The translations under genes were made by a program, and so were the position numbers. From Flavobacteriales bacterium (GTDB lineage Bacteria; Bacteroidota; Bacteroidia; Flavobacteriales; Flavobacteriaceae): 5,087 nt of DNA. Shown piece after piece: positions 1 to 5,087 of the stretch; positions within the stretch are counted from its first letter, which is position 1; the number at the start of each line of letters is the position of its first letter. The DNA lies in NCBI GenBank assembly GCA_027031025.1, contig JALVEJ010000041.1, positions 1 through 5,087 of the forward strand, given 5' to 3'. The notes beneath the pieces were generated by a model, which was given only the letters and a program-made list of their open reading frames with translations, made no database searches and was not told where the DNA came from.

Positions 1-635
1 TCCCCTGTAGAACCGATGGCGTTTGTATTCCTGACCCAGTAAACCCTCGCATATCCGCCTGTTGCAAATATAACAGCTTTTGCTTTTATAACATGAACTT
101 CCCCATTTCTTATATCTATAGCAACAATACCTTTTGCTTCTCCGTTATCAACTAAAAGTTCTTTTACAAACCACTCATTTAAAAACTCAACATCATTTTT
201 CAGACACTGCTCATACAATGTATGAAGTATAACATGCCCTGTTTTATCTGCTGCATAACATGTTCTTGGAAAACCAGCACCTCCGAAAGGTCTCTGGGCT
301 ATCCTTCCGTCTGGAAGCCTTGAAAATGGAACTCCAAGGTGTTCAAGCTCATAAATTCTTTTTGGAGCTTCTGTACACATAAATTCGATAGCATCCTGAT
401 CTCCAAGATAGTCAGAACCTTTTACAGTATCAAATGTATGAACTTCAGGACTGTCTGAAGGGTCAACATTAGCAAGGGCTGCATTTATCCCACCTTGAGC
501 AGCTCCTGTATGTGATCTGGTGGGGTAAACTTTTGTTATCACTCCCACCTTCAGATCTTTTGCTTTGCTTGCTTCAAGTGCTGCCATTAATCCGCCACCG
601 CCTGCACCTACAATTAAAACATCATAACTAAGCAT
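1..635 (-). CDS. sdhA: Succinate dehydrogenase / fumarate reductase flavoprotein subunit, N-terminal 211 residues (partial, runs off left edge)
   Basis: This is the FAD-carrying catalytic subunit of the succinate:quinone or fumarate reductase complex, which interconverts succinate and fumarate at the membrane. The sequence shows an N-terminal dinucleotide fold (DVLIVGAGGGGL, residues 5-16) and the family FAD-attachment segment TRSHTGAAQGGI (39-50), whose His42 is the expected covalent FAD ligand. It also has the substrate-side motif PFSRLPDGRIAQRPFGG (103-119), AADKTGH (128-134) and the second FAD-binding strand VIFATGGYARVYW (188-200). The family is about 570-640 residues long, so roughly a third is present. 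The ATG at 635 is supported by a strong AAGGAGGG site (641-648) five bases upstream. The gene follows purD by 62 bp on the same strand. SdhA and FrdA cannot be told apart from this part alone. In an organism with a reductive TCA cycle it would act as fumarate reductase. L-aspartate oxidase (NadB) is less likely given the RPFGG/AADKTGH pattern. Confidence 0.93.
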   Translation of the reverse strand, partial: MLSYDVLIVGAGGGGLMAALEASKAKDLKVGVITKVYPTRSHTGAAQGGINAALANVDPSDSPEVHTFDTVKGSDYLGDQDAIEFMCTEAPKRIYELEHLGVPFSRLPDGRIAQRPFGGAGFPRTCYAADKTGHVILHTLYEQCLKNDVEFLNEWFVKELLVDNGEAKGIVAIDIRNGEVHVIKAKAVIFATGGYARVYWVRNTNAIGSTG

Positions 636-671
636 TGCAACCCTCCTTTAAAAAAAATCAAACGTGGTTTT

Positions 672-700
672 ATTATAAATCAATGAAAAAATATTTTCTA
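672..700 (-). promoter_or_regulatory. Possible promoter for the sdhA/frdA gene
   Basis: On the minus strand a perfect -10 hexamer TATAAT (672-677) lies 17 bp downstream of TAGAAA (695-700), which matches 4 of 6 bases of the sigma-70 -35 consensus and overlaps the purD stop codon. Transcription would start near 665, leaving a leader of about 30 nt before the ATG at 635. The region is very AT-rich, so a chance match is possible. Read-through from purD is equally plausible because no terminator separates the genes. Confidence 0.35.
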
Positions 701-1984
701 TAAATCCTGCTCTAAAACTCTTTTTATTCCTTTATCTCCTATATCTTTTCTGTAGTGGGCACCTTCAAAATGTATCTTATCTATGGCTTTGTAGACTTTT
801 TCTTTTGCTTCCATCAGAGTATTACCGACAGCTGTTACTGTTAAAACTCTTCCACCTGCTGTAATGAGTTTTCCATCTTTTAGGTCTGTTCCTGCGTGGA
901 AAACGACAATATCAGGATCTTCCTCTGCTTTTTCAATTCCTGTAATCTCAAACCCTTTTTCATACTCTCCGGGATAACCTTTTGATGCCATAACAACCCC
1001 TATAGACCATTTGTCGCTCCAGACAGGCTGAACGCTGTCTATTTTTCCATCAAGAATGTCCAGTATATGCTGTAAAAGATCGCTTTCAAGTCTTCTCATT
1101 ATAGGCTGGGTTTCTGGATCTCCCATCCTTACGTTGAACTCAAGGACATTTATTCCTTTTGGACCTATCATAAGGCCTGCGTAAAGAAATCCTCTCATTT
1201 CTCTTCCTTCGGTTTTCATTCCCTTTAGAGTTGGATACATAATCTTCTCAAGAATCTGTTTTTCTACTTCTGGTGTTATTACCGGTGCTGGTGAGTAAGC
1301 TCCCATACCTCCTGTGTTAGGTCCTTTGTCTCCATCAAAAACCCTTTTGTGATCCTGAGAGGTTGCCATAGGAACAAGTTTTTCTCCATCGACCATAGCC
1401 ATATAAGATGCTTCCTCCCCTTCCAGAAACTCCTCTATAACTATTCTTTTACTTGCTTCACCAAATCTGCCTCCAAACATGTCCCTCACTGTATCAACGG
1501 CTTCTTCTTCTGTGTTTGCTATTACAACACCTTTTCCGGCAGCGAGACCGTCTGCCTTTATTACTATTGGAGTTCCCATTTTTTTTATGAAATTTATCGC
1601 ATCCTTTTCATTATCAAATGTTTCATAAAAAGCGGTTGGTATTCCGTATTTCTTCATAAAGTTTTTGGCGAATACTTTGCTTGCTTCTAATACAGCTGCA
1701 TTTTTCCTGTGTCCAAATATTTTTAAACCTGCCTGTTCAAACCCATCAACTATTCCTTCCGAAAGGGGCTGTTCTGGTCCGACAACTGTAAGATCAATCT
1801 TTTCCTTCCTTGCAAAATCAATTAGTTTTTCAACATCAGTTGGTGCTATATCTACTTTCTCAGCTATCTGCCAGATACCTGCGTTTCCTCTGGCAGCATA
1901 GAGTTTTGTGAGAATAGGGCTTTGATTTATTTTCCATGCTAAGGCATGTTCCCTTCCTCCGTTTCCCACAACAAGAACTTTCAT
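698..1984 (-). CDS. purD: Phosphoribosylamine-glycine ligase (GAR synthetase)
   Basis: This cytoplasmic enzyme catalyses the second step of de novo purine synthesis: 5-phosphoribosylamine + glycine + ATP gives glycinamide ribonucleotide. The 428-residue length is typical of the stand-alone bacterial enzyme. Visible motifs, in order, are the N-terminal loop GNGGREHALAWK (7-18), VVGPEQPL (67-74), and the ATP-grasp glycine-rich segment IKADGLAAGKGV (142-153). These are followed by EEFLEGEEAS (184-193), the QDHKR...GPNTGGMGAYSP stretch (210-232), the signature RMGDPETQ with metal-binding acidic residues (286-293), and the C-terminal FHAGT (362-366) and GGRVL (377-381). The start ATG directly abuts the lysA stop codon and uses an AGGAGAGGTG site inside the end of lysA, so translation is probably coupled. 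No truncation or odd residue is seen. The product is unrelated to lysine synthesis, so the pairing looks like a housekeeping operon of convenience. Confidence 0.97.
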   Translation of the reverse strand: MKVLVVGNGGREHALAWKINQSPILTKLYAARGNAGIWQIAEKVDIAPTDVEKLIDFARKEKIDLTVVGPEQPLSEGIVDGFEQAGLKIFGHRKNAAVLEASKVFAKNFMKKYGIPTAFYETFDNEKDAINFIKKMGTPIVIKADGLAAGKGVVIANTEEEAVDTVRDMFGGRFGEASKRIVIEEFLEGEEASYMAMVDGEKLVPMATSQDHKRVFDGDKGPNTGGMGAYSPAPVITPEVEKQILEKIMYPTLKGMKTEGREMRGFLYAGLMIGPKGINVLEFNVRMGDPETQPIMRRLESDLLQHILDILDGKIDSVQPVWSDKWSIGVVMASKGYPGEYEKGFEITGIEKAEEDPDIVVFHAGTDLKDGKLITAGGRVLTVTAVGNTLMEAKEKVYKAIDKIHFEGAHYRKDIGDKGIKRVLEQDL

Positions 1985-3271
1985 CTATTTCACCTCTCCT
2001 GAAGTTTTTTGTAAGGCTTTTATTTCAGGTTCTATTATGTAGTCATAGCTTTCCCTTTCTCTAATTACAAAATACTCATTTCCATCAACAAGTACTTCTG
2101 CAGCTCTTGGTCTTGTGTTGTAGTTTGAAGACATTGAAAAACCGTAAGCACCTGCACTCATAACCGCAAGGTAGTCTCCCCTCTGAAGATCATCAATCTC
2201 CCTGTCGACAGCAAAAAAATCTCCTGTTTCGCAAATGGGACCAACTATATCTGCGACTACTTTTTTTCCACTTTTTATAACAGGCAAAATGTGATGATAA
2301 GCATTGTAAACAGCCGGTCTTAACAGATCGTTCATTCCAGAGTCTATGATAATAAAGTGTTTTTTACCTTTGTCTTTTAGAAATATCACCTGTGAAATGA
2401 GAGCACCTGCTTCGCCTATCAAGGACCTTCCCGGCTCAACAAGAAGCTTTAGACCTATCTCTTTTACGAGAGGTATAACTGCCTGTGCAAGATCCTCAGG
2501 CTCTGGAGGTCTGTCGTCAGGTCTGTATTTAATTCCAAGTCCACCACCAATATCAATATGTTTAAGCTCAATTCCGATCTTTTTCAGTCTAAATACAAGC
2601 TCAACAGTTTTTTCAACAGCCTCCCTGTAAGGAGAAACATCCATTATCTGGGAACCGATATGGCAGTGAATGCCGACCACATTTAGATTTTTTTTCTTTA
2701 TTGCTATCTCGTAAGCCTTAATGGCATCTTCCATATCTATACCAAACTTGCTCTCTCTTAAGCCTGTTGATATGTATGGGTGTGTTTTGGGGTCTACATC
2801 TGGATTTATCCTTATTGAAATGTTTGCTTTTTTTCCTAAACTACCGGCTATCTGATCAATAACATCAAGTTCCATTAAACTCTCAACATTAAATGACAGA
2901 ATATCTGCCTTTACGGCATCTGCAAGCTCCCTGTCTGTTTTGCCCACCCCTGCGTAAACTATTTTTTTGGGATCAAAACCTGCTTTCAGTCCTCTGTACA
3001 ACTCTCCTCCAGAAACTATATCAATACCAAGACCGTTCTCTCTAAAAATTTCAAGGATGGAAAGGTTGGAATTTGATTTCACTGCATAGCATATAAGGGT
3101 TGGATAACTTTGGAAAGCTTTTTTATATTGGTTTATTTTATTTAAAATAGCATTTTTACTGTAAACATAAAATGGTGTTCCAATTTCTTCAGCAATTTTT
3201 TTTAGGGAGATTTTTTCGCAATAAAGCTCGTTCTCAAAATAGGGAAAATAATAACTGAAAGAGTTTCCCAT
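1985..3271 (-). CDS. lysA: Diaminopimelate decarboxylase
   Basis: This PLP-dependent cytoplasmic enzyme catalyses the last step of the DAP pathway, meso-diaminopimelate to L-lysine + CO2. It is a fold-type III decarboxylase with an alanine-racemase-like barrel followed by a beta domain. The 428-residue length is normal. Visible motifs are CYAVKSNSN (61-69), with Lys65 the expected PLP Schiff-base lysine, the barrel motif GIHCHIGSQI (200-209), and the phosphate-binding loop GGGLG (242-246). EPGRS follows at 279-283, then GPICETGD (344-351), whose Cys347/Glu348 complete the partner subunit's active site, and the C-terminal GAYG (374-377) and YNTRPRAAEVLV (384-395). The CxETGD form and overall length favour DAP decarboxylase over ornithine/arginine or carboxynorspermidine decarboxylases. 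The ATG at 3271 is the only start codon in frame near the strong Shine-Dalgarno. It is the first gene of the leftward operon and diverges from minC. Confidence 0.96.
   Translation of the reverse strand: MGNSFSYYFPYFENELYCEKISLKKIAEEIGTPFYVYSKNAILNKINQYKKAFQSYPTLICYAVKSNSNLSILEIFRENGLGIDIVSGGELYRGLKAGFDPKKIVYAGVGKTDRELADAVKADILSFNVESLMELDVIDQIAGSLGKKANISIRINPDVDPKTHPYISTGLRESKFGIDMEDAIKAYEIAIKKKNLNVVGIHCHIGSQIMDVSPYREAVEKTVELVFRLKKIGIELKHIDIGGGLGIKYRPDDRPPEPEDLAQAVIPLVKEIGLKLLVEPGRSLIGEAGALISQVIFLKDKGKKHFIIIDSGMNDLLRPAVYNAYHHILPVIKSGKKVVADIVGPICETGDFFAVDREIDDLQRGDYLAVMSAGAYGFSMSSNYNTRPRAAEVLVDGNEYFVIRERESYDYIIEPEIKALQKTSGEVK
1991..2000 (-). promoter_or_regulatory. purD ribosome binding site inside the 3' end of lysA
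   Basis: AGGAGAGGTG lies within the last codons of lysA, six bases before the purD ATG; the lysA TAG stop sits between them. The site fixes the purD start at 1984. It also means ribosomes ending lysA pass over the purD initiation site, which suits translational coupling. Confidence 0.75.
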
Positions 3272-3284
3272 TATCTGAAGTTTT

Positions 3285-3292
3285 CCTCCTTA
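3285..3292 (-). promoter_or_regulatory. lysA ribosome binding site with long spacer
   Basis: A strong TAAGGAGG sequence lies 13 bases upstream of the lysA ATG, longer than the usual 5-9. The codons just upstream of the ATG in the same frame (ATA, CAG, TTC) include no alternative start, so the ATG at 3271 still stands. Confidence 0.6.
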
Positions 3293-3297
3293 AAAAA

Positions 3298-3327
3298 TTG
3301 AAATTTTTGCTTAAAGTATATTATGAT
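3298..3327 (+). promoter_or_regulatory. Predicted sigma-70 type promoter of the minCDE-hisG operon
   Basis: TTGAAA (3298-3303, 5 of 6 to the -35 consensus) is followed after 18 bp by TATGAT (3322-3327, 5 of 6 to the -10 consensus). The start site would fall near 3334, giving a leader of about 28 nt before the minC TTG. This is the best rightward match in the 91-bp gap, but the DNA is so AT-rich that alternatives such as TATTAT (3319-3324, 15-bp spacer) cannot be excluded. Confidence 0.5.
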
Positions 3328-3351
3328 AGTTTATATACCAAAATTACACAA
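3323..3351 (-). promoter_or_regulatory. Predicted promoter of the lysA-purD operon
   Basis: On the minus strand TTGTGT (3346-3351, only 3 of 6 to the -35 consensus) is followed after 17 bp by TATCAT (3323-3328, 5 of 6 to the -10 consensus). The start would lie near 3316, with a leader of about 45 nt that includes the lysA Shine-Dalgarno. The -10 box occupies nearly the same bases as the rightward -10 box. The weak -35 keeps confidence modest. Confidence 0.4.
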
Positions 3352-3356
3352 GAGAG
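3351..3356 (+). promoter_or_regulatory. Weak minC ribosome binding site supporting a TTG start
   Basis: AGAGAG, six bases before TTG at 3363, is the only purine-rich candidate upstream of minC. It is much weaker than the sites of the other genes here. Weak initiation (poor Shine-Dalgarno plus TTG) would keep MinC low relative to MinD and MinE. Confidence 0.45.
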
Positions 3357-3362
3357 AAAACT

Positions 3363-3962
3363 TTGGGATTAGAGATTAAGGGAGTCACCGTTCCGGCTTT
3401 ACTTATCAAATTAGACAGCGGTAAATCCTTTGAGGAAAATCTTGAAGAGCTTGAAGAAAAATTATCATCAGCTTTTTTTAAAGGTTCAGTCTCTATACTT
3501 GATTTATCAGATTCAGAGCTTTCTGAAGATCAGATAGAGAAAATAGAAAGTATATTAAAAAAATATAATGCCAGGGTTTTAGGCTATAAAGCAGAAAATA
3601 AAAAACCTGAAAGAAAAATACCTGAGATAACAGAAAAAAAATCTCTCAAAATAATTAACAAAACAGTTAGAAGTGGACAAAGGATAGAGTACGACGGAGA
3701 TGTTCTTGTTATTGGAGATGTGAACCCAGATGCTTACATAATAGCTTCAGGGAATATAATAGTAATGGGAACACTCAGAGGAATTGTTCATGCTGGAGCA
3801 AATGGTGATGAAACGGCTGTAGTGATGGCATTGAAACTTACACCTCAACAGCTTAGAATTGGAAGTTTCTTTACCCGTTCCCCTGACAATCCAGAAACAC
3901 CAGAACATCCAGAAAAAGCTTATATAGAAAACAACCAGATTGTAATAGAAAGAATAAAATAA
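3363..3962 (+). CDS. minC: Septum site-determining protein MinC, FtsZ assembly inhibitor (TTG start)
   Basis: MinC blocks FtsZ ring formation away from midcell and is brought to the membrane by MinD. The 199-residue protein has the two expected parts. The N-terminal FtsZ-inhibiting domain opens with GLEIKGVTVPALLIKL (2-17) and runs to about residue 75. A Lys/Glu-rich linker (about 76-97) leads to the C-terminal beta-helix that dimerises and binds MinD: TVRSGQ (101-106), DGDVLVIGDVN (111-121) and GTLRGIVHAGANGD (136-149), whose RG...AG residues are the conserved MinD-contact surface. The length is a little under the E. coli protein (about 231) but normal for many phyla. TTG at 3363 is chosen because the family-typical first strand begins right after it and no ATG or GTG lies upstream in frame. 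Fourteen bases separate it from minD. Confidence 0.94.
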   Translation: MGLEIKGVTVPALLIKLDSGKSFEENLEELEEKLSSAFFKGSVSILDLSDSELSEDQIEKIESILKKYNARVLGYKAENKKPERKIPEITEKKSLKIINKTVRSGQRIEYDGDVLVIGDVNPDAYIIASGNIIVMGTLRGIVHAGANGDETAVVMALKLTPQQLRIGSFFTRSPDNPETPEHPEKAYIENNQIVIERIK

Positions 3963-3976
3963 AAGGGGTAATTAAA

Positions 3977-4762
3977 ATGGCAAGAGTTATAGTAGTAACT
4001 TCAGGAAAAGGTGGGGTTGGGAAAACAACCGTAACAGCCAATATAGCAACAGCTCTTGCATCTATGGGAAAGAAAGTTCTGACGATAGATGCTGATATAG
4101 GTCTGAGAAACCTTGATATGATACTTGGTCTTGAAAACAGGATTGTTTACGACATTGTTGATGTTGTAGAGGGAAGAGTTCTCCCAAAAAAAGCCTTTGT
4201 TAAGGACAAAAGAGGGCTATCTTTGTTCTTACTTCCTGCTGCACAGACAAAAGACAAAGATGCAGTCAAACCACAGCAGCTTCAGGAAATAGTGGATGAG
4301 GTGAGGGAAGATTTCGATTATATTTTTATTGATTCACCTGCCGGTATAGAAAGCGGGTTTAAAACAGCAGCAACTCCTGCCGACGAGGCTCTGATTGTTA
4401 CAAATCCAGAAGTTTCTTCTGTAAGAGATGCAGACAGGATAATAGGGCTTCTTGAAAAGATGGAAAAAGAAAATATGCGACTGATAATAAACAGAATAAA
4501 AATCCATCAGGTAAAAAAAGGTGAAATGCTTTCTGTTGAGGATGTTGAAGAGATTTTACAAATTCCCAAAATAGGTATAATACCAGACGAAGAAAAGATG
4601 GTTGATTTTACTAATAAAGGTGAACCTATAGTTCTTCACGAGAATGATTACCCATCTGCAAAAGCCCTTGTTAACATAGCAAGAAGACTTGAAGGTGAAG
4701 AAGTTCCGTTTAATGAGCTTGAGATTAAAAAAGGATTTTTTGCCAGATTATTCGGGAGGTAA
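3977..4762 (+). CDS. minD: Septum site-determining protein MinD, membrane-associated ATPase
   Basis: MinD is a ParA/MinD-type ATPase that dimerises with ATP on the inner membrane, recruits MinC, and is released when MinE stimulates hydrolysis. The deviant Walker A motif SGKGGVGKTT (9-18) has the signature Lys11 and catalytic Lys16. Switch I is DADIGLRNLD (38-47), and switch II/Walker B is FIDSPAGIE (117-125). NPEVSSVRDADR (143-154) is typical of MinD rather than ParA, Mrp or FlhG. The C-terminal KKGFFARLFGR (251-261) is the amphipathic membrane-targeting helix. At 261 residues the length is usual. The ATG at 3977 is preceded by AAGGGG eight bases upstream. It lies between minC and minE in the canonical order, and only two bases separate it from minE. 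Confidence 0.98.
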   Translation: MARVIVVTSGKGGVGKTTVTANIATALASMGKKVLTIDADIGLRNLDMILGLENRIVYDIVDVVEGRVLPKKAFVKDKRGLSLFLLPAAQTKDKDAVKPQQLQEIVDEVREDFDYIFIDSPAGIESGFKTAATPADEALIVTNPEVSSVRDADRIIGLLEKMEKENMRLIINRIKIHQVKKGEMLSVEDVEEILQIPKIGIIPDEEKMVDFTNKGEPIVLHENDYPSAKALVNIARRLEGEEVPFNELEIKKGFFARLFGR

Positions 4763-4764
4763 TA

Positions 4765-5016
4765 ATGTCTATATTTGACTTATTTAAAAGAAAAAAGTCT
4801 TCCGATGTTGCCAAAAAAAGATTAATGATGGTTCTATCTTACGAAAGGAAAGGTCTGCCTCCTAATTTTGCTGACATACTTCAGGAAGATCTAATACAGG
4901 TTTTTTCCAAGTACCCCCAGTTTGACTCAAAAAGTATTGAGGTAGAGCTGAAGAATGACGGTGAGGTTGATCAGCTCTGGATAAGCATACCTTTTGCAAA
5001 GGGAAGAAGGCAGTAG
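4765..5016 (+). CDS. minE: Cell division topological specificity factor MinE
   Basis: MinE activates the MinD ATPase and drives its release and oscillation, confining MinC/MinD inhibition to the poles. The 83-residue protein has all the expected parts. The N-terminal amphipathic membrane-binding segment is MSIFDLFKRKK (1-11). The MinD-contact helix/strand is VAKKRLMMVLSYERKG (15-30), where Arg19 aligns by eye with the MinD-activating Arg21 of E. coli. The C-terminal dimerisation domain includes LQEDLIQVFSKY (39-50), SIEVELKNDGEVDQLWISIPF (57-77) and a short basic tail. A GGGAGG site (4754-4759) inside the end of minD lies five bases before the ATG. MinE marks this as a dynamic MinCDE system rather than the DivIVA-anchored type. 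Confidence 0.96.
   Translation: MSIFDLFKRKKSSDVAKKRLMMVLSYERKGLPPNFADILQEDLIQVFSKYPQFDSKSIEVELKNDGEVDQLWISIPFAKGRRQ
5007..5010 (+). promoter_or_regulatory. hisG ribosome binding site inside the 3' end of minE
   Basis: A purine-rich GAAGAAGG stretch, with AAGG as its core, ends six bases before the hisG ATG and lies within the last minE codons. The match is moderate, but it supports the start at 5017 directly after the minE stop. Confidence 0.5.
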
Positions 5017-5087
5017 ATGGTTAGAAAACTTCCTCAAGATAGGCTGACGGTGGCTCTGCCTAAAGGGAGGCTTTTTGATCAGGTGAT
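5017..5087 (+). CDS. hisG: ATP phosphoribosyltransferase, N-terminal 23 residues (partial, runs off right edge)
   Basis: Twenty-three codons are present and end inside the 24th. The stretch LTVALPKGRLFDQV (10-23) matches the N-terminal strand of HisG, the first enzyme of histidine synthesis (ATP + PRPP to phosphoribosyl-ATP); the PKGR turn is a family hallmark. The start ATG directly abuts the minE stop TAG, so hisG appears to be co-transcribed and probably translationally coupled with the min genes. Too little is visible to say whether this is the long, histidine-inhibited form or the short form that needs HisZ. Confidence 0.85.
   Translation, partial: MVRKLPQDRLTVALPKGRLFDQV

Noticed and set aside
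636..697. AAAATATTTT-like symmetry after purD as a terminator
   Set aside because: There is no GC-rich stem; it is only an AT palindrome, so no intrinsic terminator can be claimed.
1349..1690. Open frame on the plus strand within purD (113 codons)
   Set aside because: It is antisense to a highly conserved purD, has a Cys/Phe/Tyr-rich composition unlike the neighbouring proteins and shows no recognisable domain; it is a shadow of the real gene.
1665..1901. Open frame on the plus strand within purD (78 codons)
   Set aside because: It is antisense to the N-terminal part of purD and resembles no family I recognise.
2346..2630. Open frame on the plus strand within lysA (94 codons)
   Set aside because: It is antisense to the conserved lysA barrel; the Ser/Pro-rich composition is what complementing that gene produces.
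3272..3362. Riboswitch (lysine type) upstream of lysA
   Set aside because: The whole gap is 91 bp and the predicted lysA leader about 45 nt, far too short for a lysine riboswitch, and no aptamer-like stems are visible.
3323..3379. Short frame ATG...TAA of 18 codons running into minC, a possible leader peptide
   Set aside because: Its ATG lies inside the predicted -10 box, upstream of the expected transcript start, and it has no ribosome site.
1..5087. An undescribed defence, mobile or other accessory system
   Set aside because: Every gene belongs to a well-known core family, codon use looks consistent throughout, and there are no repeats, integrase/transposase traces or orphan coding regions.

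Overview
The window looks like ordinary core chromosome from an AT-rich, probably thermophilic bacterium. Arginine is coded almost entirely by AGA/AGG (about 13 of 14 in minD) and isoleucine often by ATA. The proteins are rich in Lys and Glu. Together with a SdhA/FrdA-type flavoprotein, this brings to mind Aquificota of the Persephonella/Sulfurihydrogenibium kind. That placement is an inference from composition and memory, not from a search.

The layout is two divergent gene blocks that meet at a 91-bp AT-rich gap (3272-3362). The leftward block reads lysA (diaminopimelate decarboxylase), purD (GAR synthetase), then the first 211 codons of a succinate dehydrogenase/fumarate reductase flavoprotein that leaves the window on the left. 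lysA and purD abut exactly (stop TAG directly followed by ATG). purD and the flavoprotein gene are 62 bp apart, with no terminator but a possible promoter between them. The rightward block reads minC (TTG start), minD, minE, then the first 23 codons of hisG (ATP phosphoribosyltransferase). Its spacings are 14, 2 and 0 bp, so it is a tight operon.

Functionally, minCDE is a complete Min system for placing the division site: inhibitor, membrane ATPase and topological factor. The flanking genes are unrelated housekeeping metabolism: lysine/peptidoglycan precursor, purine, histidine and central carbon. Apart from the shared intergenic gap and the 62-bp gap before the flavoprotein gene, the window is almost fully coding. 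I found no RNA gene, mobile element, CRISPR array or clear terminator, and no sign of an undescribed system. The most interesting local signal is the pair of predicted divergent promoters whose -10 boxes fall on the same bases.
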